Below, piece after piece: positions 24,137 through 31,548 of a DNA stretch of 55,052 bases (position 1 is its first letter; each line of letters opens with the position of its first letter). The stretch spans positions 1-55,052 of the forward strand of contig NZ_BKAJ01000098.1 of NCBI RefSeq assembly GCF_007992495.1, given 5' to 3'. The translations under genes were made by a program, and so were the position numbers. The notes beneath the pieces were generated by a model. It worked only from the letters and a program-made list of their open reading frames with translations. It did no database searches and had not been told where the DNA came from. Source of the stretch: Reyranella soli. Its GTDB lineage: Bacteria > Pseudomonadota > Alphaproteobacteria > Reyranellales > Reyranellaceae.

Positions 24137-24513
24137 GGTTTTTAAGCCTCCTCCTTGTTGGCGCCAGCGGCGCGTCGTTGGAGGCTTGGAACGCAAGCCA
24201 TATGCCAAGGCCTACAGATCCTGGGAAAATGGCTGACGCTGCGGGATCAGCGGCTGACTTGCTCAAAAATCGGGCAGAAGAACGCGATTCGACAAGCGGA
24301 ATTTTGCGATTCGAATCTTAGCTCTGGGGATTAAATAGATGGAATCCCTGACTCTTTCCCCGATTTCCGTCTGATTTCTTATTGCGGTGGGACTCACCCT
24401 TATGGCAGTCTACGGCTTGTGGGTTGTTGGGTACCCACCACGATATGTCGGCCAACCGCCTCAAGAATGGTTCATCCGGAGCCGCAAGGCGGAAATGGTT
24501 GGGGAGTGGGTCG
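24137..24513. other. Divergent regulatory region between cynA and the ybjN-like gene
   Basis: 377 bases without a convincing gene. It holds the sigma-54 promoter near cynA and, further out, perfect palindromes GATTCGAATC (24308-24317) and TGGGTACCCA (24428-24437). A GGTG-N5-CACC dyad lies near 24387-24399. The last is not in the usual NtrC orientation, so the activator site is unassigned. Base composition is visibly more AT-rich than its surroundings. Confidence 0.5.
24192..24207 (-). promoter_or_regulatory. Sigma-54 (RpoN) promoter of the cyn operon
   Basis: On the minus strand TGGCATATGGCTTGCG matches the -24/-12 consensus TGGCAC-N5-TTGC. The invariant GG and GC are separated by exactly 10 bases. 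The start point would be near 24181, leaving a leader of about 45 bases with a GGAGGAGG ribosome site. This implies nitrogen control through NtrC-type activation. Confidence 0.75.
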
Positions 24514-25023
24514 ATGGCGTTATCGCGACATGAGCGGACCAGACGAAAAGTCGATCTCAACCCGCTCGAGATGATCGAGAAGGTCGTCTCCGCCAACGAT
24601 TGGCCCTTCGACCGCACATCCGACCGAGAGATCGCCGTCGAGGTCGCCGGCCGCTGGTGCGACTACCGCATGTTCTTCAGCTGGCGCGAGGACGTAGAGG
24701 CGCTGCACTTCACCTGCGCCTACGACGTGCGTATCCCGACCGAGCGCCACAACGACATCCATGTGCTGCTGGCGCTGATCAACGAGAAGATGTGGCTGGG
24801 CCACTTCGATCTGTGGACTGACGAAGGCCTGCCGATGTTCCGCCACGCCATCCCCTTGCGCGGCACCACGGGCCTGATGCCCGAGCAGCTCAACGACCTG
24901 GTCGAAGTGGCGATCAGCGAAAGCGAGCGCTTCTATCCTGCCTTTCAGTACGTCGTGTGGGCCGGCAAGACGCCCCTCGACGCGTTGACCGCCTCGATCC
25001 TCGAGACGGTCGGCGAAGCCTGA
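24514..25023 (+). CDS. YbjN-domain protein
   Basis: A 169-residue soluble protein of the YbjN family (DUF1821), common in alphaproteobacteria and loosely tied to stress and motility phenotypes. Recognisable are NPLEMIEKVVSANDWPFDR, WREDVEALHFTCAYDVRIP, then ALINEKMWLGHFDLW and a C-terminal VEVAISESERFYPAFQYV. The start at 24514 has GGGGAGTGGG upstream; an in-frame extension to 24382 has no homology and looks non-coding. It stands alone and diverges from the cyn operon. Molecular function is unknown. Confidence 0.85.
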   Translation: MALSRHERTRRKVDLNPLEMIEKVVSANDWPFDRTSDREIAVEVAGRWCDYRMFFSWREDVEALHFTCAYDVRIPTERHNDIHVLLALINEKMWLGHFDLWTDEGLPMFRHAIPLRGTTGLMPEQLNDLVEVAISESERFYPAFQYVVWAGKTPLDALTASILETVGEA

Positions 25024-25098
25024 GCGGAAAAGGACCCTCCGACGCCCCCTCTCGTAAGAAACGAAGACCAATAAGTCTATGTAGTTGGATTGTCCTCA

Positions 25099-25127
25099 GC
25101 GGCGCCGGTCCCCCAGACCGGCGCCGC
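25099..25127. terminator. 12-bp perfect GC hairpin after the ybjN-like gene
   Basis: GCGGCGCCGGTC and GACCGGCGCCGC pair perfectly around CCCCA. It lies 75 bases past the YbjN stop. It has no T run, so it is at best a weak terminator. Its right arm is also the start of the 25-base direct repeat described at 25116-25140. Confidence 0.45.
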
Positions 25128-25140
25128 GACGATTCAGGGG
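25116..25140 (+). repeat. 25-base direct repeat, left copy flanking the YbaY-domain gene
   Basis: GACCGGCGCCGCGACGATTC plus AGGGG. The copy at 25955-25979 matches at 23 of 25 positions, in the same orientation. The two copies bracket the 705-base YbaY-domain gene. Confidence 0.7.
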
Positions 25141-25249
25141 CGTCCTGTGGGTTGTCGAAATCGCATCGACATTCAGCCTTGTCATGATTTCATCCGAATT
25201 GGAGAAGGCTAAAAGTGGCGACCCGTTTGTCGCTCCCTAAGGCTTAATT

Positions 25250-25954
25250 ATGTATTTGCTGAACTTGGTCGTGACACTGCTTGTCGCTATCGCCAGCACG
25301 ACGGCGCTGGCACAAGAAGCAGGCGGTATCTCTTCGTCGGCGATCTCGCGCTGTGCCGGCAAAATCGGCTTGGATACGCGCGAGGCCGATGCAGCTTTCA
25401 GCGCCATCCTGCTCGATGGGCCTTGGGTCACGATCGAGCGGGTCGAAGATCAAGTGGGAACGCAAACAATCTCGACCGTGGTCACTGGCACCGGAGCGCG
25501 CCGGCGGCGCGACGGAACCTTCGTACCATTTCGCTATACCTGCCTGTTGGATACAAAAGGCCAGGCGGTCATGCTTCACACCAGCCATCCCGCCCCGCAA
25601 CTTGGCGATACGCTCCCACCGGCAACCATGATCGACGGATCGGCCGCATACGCCGAGACGACACTGCCAAGAGGCGCCGAGCTACGCATCCAGCTCCTCG
25701 ACAAGTCGACGTCAGCGCCTGAAGAAATCTTGGCGGAACAGGTCGTGCGGATCGGCAGGCCAACGCCTATCCCCTTTGCTCTGCGGGTGCCTAAGGATGT
25801 CTCGTTGGATGGACGCAATCTGGCGATTGCCGCCCGGCTGGTCGTTGGGCGCCAGACGCTATTTCAGCTCAAGGAGCCGCGCGCCGTCGTCGCCGACGAT
25901 CTCCGCAAATCCATCGATCTGACCCTTGAGAAGGTGGATCAAGCCAAGCGCTGA
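25250..25954 (+). CDS. Exported YbaY-domain protein
   Basis: A 234-residue exported protein. The signal peptide is residues 1-21 (MYLLNLVVTLLVAIASTTALAQ). An N-terminal region of about 100 residues is unrecognised and contains two cysteines (SRCAGKIG and FRYTCLLD) that could form a disulfide. Residues about 130-215 resemble the YbaY lipoprotein domain (LPRGAELRIQLLDKS, then PIPFALRVPKD and LAIAARLVVGRQTLFQLK). No lipobox is seen. It uses more A/T-ending codons than its neighbours and is bracketed by 25-base direct repeats. Probably periplasmic; function unknown. Confidence 0.75.
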   Translation: MYLLNLVVTLLVAIASTTALAQEAGGISSSAISRCAGKIGLDTREADAAFSAILLDGPWVTIERVEDQVGTQTISTVVTGTGARRRRDGTFVPFRYTCLLDTKGQAVMLHTSHPAPQLGDTLPPATMIDGSAAYAETTLPRGAELRIQLLDKSTSAPEEILAEQVVRIGRPTPIPFALRVPKDVSLDGRNLAIAARLVVGRQTLFQLKEPRAVVADDLRKSIDLTLEKVDQAKR

Positions 25955-25979
25955 GACCGGCGCTGCGACGATTCTGGGG
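25955..25979 (+). repeat. 25-base direct repeat, right copy
   Basis: GACCGGCGCTGCGACGATTC plus TGGGG, starting at the first base after the YbaY-domain stop codon. It differs from the left copy only at two positions. Here there is no left hairpin arm. Confidence 0.7.
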
Positions 25980-26019
25980 TCATGATCCGGACCGGGCATC
26001 CGGGTATAACGCTCGCCGA

Positions 26020-26826
26020 ATGAACCCCCTCGTCATCCCCTATCCCGAAATCGATCCCGTCCTGGTCCAGTTCGGGCCGCTCGCCATCCGCTGGTACGCC
26101 CTCGCCTATATCGCAGGCTTGGTCATCGGCTGGCAGATCGTCCGCCGCCTGTGCGAGCAGTCGCCCAAGGTGCTGACGCCGGCCAAGATCGACGACTTCC
26201 TGCTGTGGGCGGCGCTGGGCGTCATCCTGGGCGGCCGGCTGGGCTATGTGCTGTTCTACAAGCCCGGCTTCTACCTCGCGAACCCGCTCGCCATCCTGAC
26301 CCTGTGGGAAGGCGGCATGTCGTTCCACGGCGGCTTCCTGGGCGTCATCGTCGCCACCATCGTCTTCTCCCTGCGCAACAAGACCGACCCCTTCCTGCTG
26401 GGTGACCTTCTGGCCATCGTGTCGCCGATCGGCCTGTTCTTCGGCCGGCTGGCCAACTTCATCAACGGCGAGCTGTGGGGGCGCACGACCGACGTCGCCT
26501 GGGCCATGGTGTTTCCACGCGGCGGCCCGTTGCCGCGCCATCCCAGCCAGCTCTACCAGGCCTTCTTCGAGGGCATCGCGTTGTTTGCTGTCATGATGCT
26601 GATGTGGCGACTGACCGACGGCCGTCATCGACCCGGCCTGCTCTGCGGCGTGTTCTTCGCGGGCTACGGCGTTGCCCGCATCGTCGGCGAGCTGTTCCGC
26701 GAGCCCGACGCGCATCTCGGCTATCTGTGGGGGCCAATCACCATGGGCATGCTGCTGTCGGTGCCATTGCTGTTCATTGGCGCCTGGCTGATCACTCGTG
26801 CCTACGCCCGGCCGCCCGTGTCATGA
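26020..26826 (+). CDS. lgt: Prolipoprotein diacylglyceryl transferase
   Basis: A 268-residue inner-membrane enzyme that transfers diacylglycerol to the lipobox cysteine of prolipoproteins. It has about seven membrane segments. The Lgt signature is complete in GRLANFINGELWGR, and IRWYALAYIAGLVIGW, LWEGGMSFHGGFLGV and HPSQLYQAFFEG match conserved regions. It is followed after 27 bases by the MidA-like gene, a common alphaproteobacterial order (lgt, midA, pgeF). The gene end has been duplicated as a 14-base tandem repeat (26815-26842). Confidence 0.96.
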   Translation: MNPLVIPYPEIDPVLVQFGPLAIRWYALAYIAGLVIGWQIVRRLCEQSPKVLTPAKIDDFLLWAALGVILGGRLGYVLFYKPGFYLANPLAILTLWEGGMSFHGGFLGVIVATIVFSLRNKTDPFLLGDLLAIVSPIGLFFGRLANFINGELWGRTTDVAWAMVFPRGGPLPRHPSQLYQAFFEGIALFAVMMLMWRLTDGRHRPGLLCGVFFAGYGVARIVGELFREPDAHLGYLWGPITMGMLLSVPLLFIGAWLITRAYARPPVS

Positions 26827-26842
26827 CCCCCGTGTCATGACC
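26815..26842 (+). repeat. 14-base exact tandem duplication at the lgt stop codon
   Basis: CCCGTGTCATGACC occurs twice without a gap (26815-26828 and 26829-26842). The first copy contains the lgt TGA. It looks like a recent slippage or repair duplication; it lengthens the lgt-midA spacer. Confidence 0.8.
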
Positions 26843-26853
26843 ATAGAGTTGTC

Positions 26854-27927
26854 GTGAACACTGAGCTCGGCCGGCTGATCGCCCAACGGATCGCGCTCAG
26901 CGGCCCGATCTCGCTCAGCGACTTCATGGCCGAGGCGCTCGGCCATCCGCGGCTCGGCTACTACCGCGAGGCCCTGCCCGTCGGCGCCGCCGGCGACTTC
27001 ACGACGGCACCCGAGATCTCCCAGATGTTCGGCGAGCTTTTGGGGGCGTGGCTCGCCGAGCGCTGGCTGGCGATGGGATGGCCATCGCCGGTGCGCCTGG
27101 TCGAGCTCGGCCCGGGACGCGGCACGTTGATGGCCGATGCCATGCGAGCGACCCGCGGCGTGCCGGGCTTTCATGCCGCGATCGATCTCCATCTCGTCGA
27201 CATCAACGAGCAGCTGCGCACCCTGCAGGGCGAGGTACTCGCCGCCTACAAGCCGACATGGCATGCCCGCTTCGACGATGTCCCCGAGGGGCCGCTGCTG
27301 TTGGTCGCCAACGAGTTCTTCGACGCCCTGCCCGTGCGCCAGTTCGAGAGGACCGCGCGCGGCTGGGCCGAGCGCATGGTCGGCCTTGCCGACGACGGCA
27401 GCCTGCGCCTGGCGCTGGCGCCCGGCGTGACGCCTTATGCATCGGCGCTGCCCGACGCCCCGGTCGGCGCGCAGGCCGAGCTCTGCGAGGCCGGCCTTGC
27501 CCTCGCCGGCGCGATTGGCGAGCGCCTCCAGCGCTTCGCCGGCTGGGCGCTGATCGTGGATTACGGCCATGACGGCGCGCTCGGCGCCTCGCTGCAGGCC
27601 GTCCGCGGCCATCGCGGGACCGATATCCTCGACCGGCCAGGCGAGACGGATCTCAGCGCCCATGTCGATTTCGCCGCTTTGGCGCAGGCGACCGGCCGGC
27701 CGACCTTCGGCCCGGTCGGCCAGGGCGACTTCCTGCGGCGCCTGGGCATCGCCGAACGGGCCAAAGCCCTGAAAGCCCGTGCCACCGAGGCCCAGCGCGC
27801 CGCGATCGATGCGGCGTTGGCTCGCTTGATCGCGCCCGACCAAATGGGCACCCTCTTCCGCGTTTTGGCCGTGGGCGACGACAGAAGCGCTGCGCCGGCC
27901 GGTTTTGCGGATACCCCCTCGGACTAG
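26854..27927 (+). CDS. MidA/NDUFAF7-like SAM-dependent methyltransferase
   Basis: A 357-residue protein of the DUF185/MidA family. In mitochondria its relative NDUFAF7 dimethylates an arginine of complex I. Hallmarks are ISLSDFMAEALGHPRLGYY, AGDFTTAPEISQMFGELLG, the SAM site RLVELGPGRGTLMADAMRA, and VANEFFDALPVRQF. The start is a GTG at 26854; no ATG nearby fits the family N-terminus. It lies between lgt and pgeF, with 3 bases to pgeF, so it is an operon member. Confidence 0.92.
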   Translation: MNTELGRLIAQRIALSGPISLSDFMAEALGHPRLGYYREALPVGAAGDFTTAPEISQMFGELLGAWLAERWLAMGWPSPVRLVELGPGRGTLMADAMRATRGVPGFHAAIDLHLVDINEQLRTLQGEVLAAYKPTWHARFDDVPEGPLLLVANEFFDALPVRQFERTARGWAERMVGLADDGSLRLALAPGVTPYASALPDAPVGAQAELCEAGLALAGAIGERLQRFAGWALIVDYGHDGALGASLQAVRGHRGTDILDRPGETDLSAHVDFAALAQATGRPTFGPVGQGDFLRRLGIAERAKALKARATEAQRAAIDAALARLIAPDQMGTLFRVLAVGDDRSAAPAGFADTPSD

Positions 27928-27930
27928 AAC

Positions 27931-28698
27931 ATGATCCAAGCGCGCACCCTTGCCGACCTCGATGGCGTGCAGCATCGCTTCTTCACGCGCCAGGGCGGCG
28001 TGAGCGACGGCCTCTACTCCTCGCTCAACTGCGGCTACGGCTCGGGCGATCAGCCCGACAATGTGCGCGAGAACCGCCGCCGCGCCGCCGCCGAGTTCGC
28101 CCTCGGCGAGACCGACCTCCTGACCGTGCACCAGATCCATTCGACCGACGTGCTGACCGTCGGCGCCGAGCGCTGGACCTCGCCCGGCGCGCCCAAGGGC
28201 GACGCGCTGGTGACCGACCGTCCGGGCGTCGTTTTGGGCGTGCTGGCGGCCGACTGCGCGCCGGTCCTGTTCGCCGATGCCGAGGCACAGGTGATCGGCG
28301 CGGCCCATGCCGGCTGGAAGGGCGCGCTGGGTGGAGTCGTCGACACCACCATCGCCGCCATGGAGAAGCTCGGCGCGCGGCGCGAACGTGTGCGCGCCGC
28401 CATCGGCCCCTGCATCGGTGCGGCCTCCTACGAGGTCGGCCCGGAGTTCCCCGCGCCGTTCCTCGAGCAGGACGCCGCCAACGATGCGTTCTTCCGTCCG
28501 GCCAAGCGCGCCGGCCATTTCATGTTCGATCTCGCGGGCTATCTGTTGCGGCGGTTCGCGCTGGCCGGTGTGACGGCCTGCGCCACGGGTCACGATACGC
28601 TGGCGGCGACCGACGATTTCTTCAGCTATCGTCGCAACACCTTGAACGGCGTGAGCGACTACGGCCGCGGCCTGTCGGCCGTGGCCCTCCGGGGATGA
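27931..28698 (+). CDS. pgeF: Purine nucleoside phosphorylase/laccase-domain protein (PgeF/YfiH)
   Basis: A 255-residue protein of the multicopper polyphenol-oxidase-like YfiH/LACC1 family, now known as zinc-dependent purine nucleoside enzymes; the E. coli form has been linked to peptidoglycan editing. The key metal ligands are in HQIHSTDV, AADCAPVLFAD and GAAHAGWKGALGG, with AIGPCIGAASYEVG after them. Length is normal. It follows the MidA-like gene by 3 bases and is followed by a lipoprotein gene. Confidence 0.93.
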   Translation: MIQARTLADLDGVQHRFFTRQGGVSDGLYSSLNCGYGSGDQPDNVRENRRRAAAEFALGETDLLTVHQIHSTDVLTVGAERWTSPGAPKGDALVTDRPGVVLGVLAADCAPVLFADAEAQVIGAAHAGWKGALGGVVDTTIAAMEKLGARRERVRAAIGPCIGAASYEVGPEFPAPFLEQDAANDAFFRPAKRAGHFMFDLAGYLLRRFALAGVTACATGHDTLAATDDFFSYRRNTLNGVSDYGRGLSAVALRG

Positions 28699-28699
28699 C

Positions 28700-28768
28700 G
28701 TGCCCTACCTGATCATCCTGATGTTCTGCTGCCTGCTCGGCGTGATCGCGACATGCGCCATGCTGTGA
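28700..28768 (+). CDS. Possible 22-residue hydrophobic peptide
   Basis: A GTG-initiated frame directly after the pgeF stop encodes a 22-residue almost entirely hydrophobic peptide (PYLIILMFCCLLGVIATCAM) with three cysteines. It ends inside the start of the following lipoprotein gene. It could be a small membrane peptide or a leader that couples translation. No ribosome site is obvious and there is no homology evidence, so it is only a candidate. Confidence 0.2.
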   Translation: MPYLIILMFCCLLGVIATCAML

Positions 28769-29763
28769 GGCGCCTGCTCGAGCTGATGCTGGGCCCAGTG
28801 ATCGGGCTCGCCGTGCTGTCGGCCTGCGCGCCGCCGCCGCGGCCCTTCGAGCACGATTCGTCGGTGACCACCAATCGCCGGCTGGCGCGCGACAAGATCG
28901 AGCTCGCCATCGGCGCGCCGCGCAACATGCCGCCGGAGATGGGCCAGCGCGTGGCGGCCGCCCTCGCCATGGAACTGCAGGCCTACGGCATCATCGCCAC
29001 GGTGCAGCCGGCCGACGCGCCGATCCAGGTGGGCGGCACCATGAGCACGCGCGATTCCGGCGAAACCGGCATCGAGATCCAGATCGACTGGAGCGTCGAG
29101 GGCGCGCCCAAGACACAAGAGCCGCAGACCAGCCGCACCCGCGCACGCCCCGAGGACTACGGCGAGCAAAGCGAACGTCTGGTCTCGCGTATCGCCCAGC
29201 AAGCCGCCCCGCGCGTCGCCACCCTGATCGGCAAGCCGCCCACATTCATGGCGCGCTCGCCCGGCCAGGTCGCGGCCGGCATGAGCGTGCCGATGGAGCA
29301 GCCGGTCGATCCGGTGACGGCGACAGCGATGGCGGCCGCATCGTCCGGCGCGCCGCCGCCTGCTTCTACCCGGGCGGCGCAGCCGCAAGAGCCGCAGGTC
29401 AAGGTGCTGGTCGCGCCGGTTACCGGCGCGCCGTCCGACGGCAATCGCCAGCTCTACTCCGGCATGCGCCGCGCCCTGGGCTCGAGCAAGATCGTCATCG
29501 TCGACGCCGGGGGCGCCGACGTCTTCACCGTGATCGGCAATGTCACGCTGACGGAGATCGACGACAAGCGCGGCCAACTCGTCATCAAATGGCTGGTCAA
29601 GGACCCGGCCGGCCGCAATGTCGGCGACCTCGAACAGTCCAACCCCGTGCCGCTCGCCGCGGCCAAGGGCAGCTGGGCGGGGTTCGGCGACATTGTCGCG
29701 ACGGCCGCCTCAGAAGGTGTGCTGGAACTGCTGGAAAAGGCGATCAACCGGCCGCATCAGTGA
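28753..29763 (+). CDS. Hypothetical lipoprotein
   Basis: A 336-residue predicted lipoprotein. The signal peptide runs to a lipobox LSAC at about residues 22-25 (IGLAVLSACAPPPRP). The mature region has two similar-sized parts: residues about 35-150 (RDKIELAIGAPRNMPPEMG, AYGIIATVQPADAPIQVGG) and about 210-330 (VLVAPVTGAPSDGNRQLYSG, with FTVIGNVTLTEIDDKRGQL). They are joined by an Ala/Pro/Gln-rich linker. I do not recognise a named domain; the pattern recalls outer-membrane assembly or secretion accessory lipoproteins. It is last in the lgt-midA-pgeF group. Confidence 0.75.
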   Translation: MRHAVRRLLELMLGPVIGLAVLSACAPPPRPFEHDSSVTTNRRLARDKIELAIGAPRNMPPEMGQRVAAALAMELQAYGIIATVQPADAPIQVGGTMSTRDSGETGIEIQIDWSVEGAPKTQEPQTSRTRARPEDYGEQSERLVSRIAQQAAPRVATLIGKPPTFMARSPGQVAAGMSVPMEQPVDPVTATAMAAASSGAPPPASTRAAQPQEPQVKVLVAPVTGAPSDGNRQLYSGMRRALGSSKIVIVDAGGADVFTVIGNVTLTEIDDKRGQLVIKWLVKDPAGRNVGDLEQSNPVPLAAAKGSWAGFGDIVATAASEGVLELLEKAINRPHQ

Positions 29764-29875
29764 ACCTTACAGCGCGGCCGAATCGGCTTGTCAGAGGGGG
29801 GTCCGGGGCTGCTACTGTCCCCGCGAGCGGCTCGATTCTTGCACAGAAGGCCGCGCTATAGGGAGACGGTTGCTT

Positions 29876-31474
29876 ATGTTCGATTTCAGGAGGTCGATCG
29901 CGACGTTCGTTGCGGCGGCGAGTACCGTTGTGGGCGTCGCTGGCTTGATGGGTATCGCCCCGGCCAGCGCGCAGACACTCAAAGTGGTGATGCATTCGGA
30001 CGTCAAGATCCTCGATCCGATCTGGACTACCGCCTACATCCAACGCAATCACGGCTACATGGTGTGGGACACGCTCTTCGCGATGGACGAGAAGTTCGCC
30101 GTGAAGCCGCAGATGGTCGACAAGTACGACGTGTCGGCCGACAAGCTCACCTGGACCTTCACGCTGCGCGACGGCCTCGAGTGGACGAACGGCACGCCCG
30201 TCACCGCCGAGGACTGCATCGCCTCAATCAAGCGCTGGGCGGCCCGCGATTCGATGGGCCAGAAGATGATGGGCTCGGTCGTCGGCCTCGAGGTCGTCGA
30301 TGCCAAGACCTTCAAGATGAAGATGAAGGAGCCGTACGGTCTCGTGCTCGAGTCGCTCGGCAAGCCGTCGTCGAACGTGCCCTTTATGATGCCGAAGAAG
30401 ACCGCCGAAACCGACCCGATGCAGCAGATCAAGGTCGAGGACGTGATCGGTTCGGGTCCATTCATCTTCAAGGCCGACGAGTGGAAGCCGGGCGAGAAGA
30501 TCGTCTATCTCAAGAACCCCAAGTACAAGCCGCGCAACGAGCCGCCCTCGGGCCTGGCCGGCGGCAAGGTCGTGAAGCTCGAACGCGTCGAATGGATCAC
30601 CATGCCGGACGTGCAGACCCAGGTCGGCGCCCTGCAGAACGGCGAGATCGACATGATCGAAGCGCCGGGCCACGACCTGCTGCCGCTGCTCGCCAAGGAC
30701 AAGAACATCCAGCTGGTCAACTTCAACCCGCTGGGCAACCAGTACACCTTCCGCTTCAACAGCACGGCCAAGCCCTTCGACAATCCGAAGATCCGCCACG
30801 CCGTGTTCGTGGCCTTCGGCCAGGAAGACTTCCTCAAGGCCACGATCGGCGACGCCCAGTGGTACAAGGTCTGCAAGGCGCCGTTCGTCTGCGGCACGCC
30901 GCTCGCTACCGATGCCGGCATGGCCGACGTCCTGAATGCCAACTCGGCCAAGGCCAAGCAGCTGCTGCAGGAGGCGGGCTATGACGGCACGCCGATCGTG
31001 CTGATGCAGTCGACCGACCTGCAGGTGTTGACCAACCTCGCGCCGGTCGCCAAGGCGTTCCTCGAGCGCGCCGGCTTCAAGGTCGACATGCAATCGATGG
31101 ACTGGCAGACCCTGGTCGCCCGCCGCGTCAAGAAGGACCCGCCGGACAAGGGCGGCTGGCACGCCTTCCTCACCTCGTGGGTGGCGGCGGACATCCTGAA
31201 CCCGGTGATGGCCGGCTTCTTCAACGCTGCGTGCGACAAGGCGATGTTCGGCTGGCCGTGCGACGAGACGATCGAGAAGTTCCGCGACCAGTTCGCCAAG
31301 GAGACCGACCCGGCCAAGCAGAAGGAGATCGTCGAGAATCTGCAGAAATACTGGGTCGATCACCCGACGCACGTCAACGTCGGCCAGTGGTATGCACCGA
31401 TCGCCCGTCGCACCACCGTCGACGGCAACCTGACGGCGCCGGTGCCGGTGTTCTGGAACGTGACCAAGAAGTAA
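29876..31474 (+). CDS. Peptide-type ABC transporter substrate-binding protein, copy 1
   Basis: A 532-residue family 5 binding protein (DppA/OppA-like). Signal peptide about residues 1-33, with cleavage near PASAQT. The mature start LKVVMHSDVKILDPIWTTAY, then FTLRDGLEWTNGTPVTAEDC and PYGLVLESLGKPSSNVPFMM are typical. The ATG was chosen after GGGAGACGG. It is a close paralogue of the next gene, with the same WTTAY, NHGY, GLAGGKVVK and QSMDWQTLV(A/T)RR segments. It begins the operon that continues with one permease pair and one fused ATPase. Ligands may be peptides, opines or other compounds. Confidence 0.93.
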   Translation: MFDFRRSIATFVAAASTVVGVAGLMGIAPASAQTLKVVMHSDVKILDPIWTTAYIQRNHGYMVWDTLFAMDEKFAVKPQMVDKYDVSADKLTWTFTLRDGLEWTNGTPVTAEDCIASIKRWAARDSMGQKMMGSVVGLEVVDAKTFKMKMKEPYGLVLESLGKPSSNVPFMMPKKTAETDPMQQIKVEDVIGSGPFIFKADEWKPGEKIVYLKNPKYKPRNEPPSGLAGGKVVKLERVEWITMPDVQTQVGALQNGEIDMIEAPGHDLLPLLAKDKNIQLVNFNPLGNQYTFRFNSTAKPFDNPKIRHAVFVAFGQEDFLKATIGDAQWYKVCKAPFVCGTPLATDAGMADVLNANSAKAKQLLQEAGYDGTPIVLMQSTDLQVLTNLAPVAKAFLERAGFKVDMQSMDWQTLVARRVKKDPPDKGGWHAFLTSWVAADILNPVMAGFFNAACDKAMFGWPCDETIEKFRDQFAKETDPAKQKEIVENLQKYWVDHPTHVNVGQWYAPIARRTTVDGNLTAPVPVFWNVTKK

Positions 31475-31486
31475 GAGTGAGCGTAC

Positions 31487-31522
31487 CGAGGGAGGCCGGA
31501 GCGGGGATCCGAGCCTCCCTCG
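31487..31522 (+). terminator. Hairpin between the two binding-protein genes
   Basis: CGAGGGAGGC (31487-31496) pairs perfectly with GCCTCCCTCG (31513-31522). The inner CGGA/TCCG extends it with a one-base bulge. TCATTT follows. It is likely a partial terminator or mRNA-stabilising stem that raises the level of the first binding protein. Confidence 0.6.
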
Positions 31523-31548
31523 TCATTTAAGAAAACTGGAGGGGACTT

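Noticed and set aside
24387..24399. GGTG-N5-CACC as an NtrC site
   Set aside because: The half-sites are inverted relative to the usual GCACC-N5-GGTGC, so it does not match NtrC; the activator site stays unassigned.
26821..28593. Minus-strand frame opposite the MidA-like and pgeF genes
   Set aside because: Spans two real genes on the other strand and has no motif; shadow frame.
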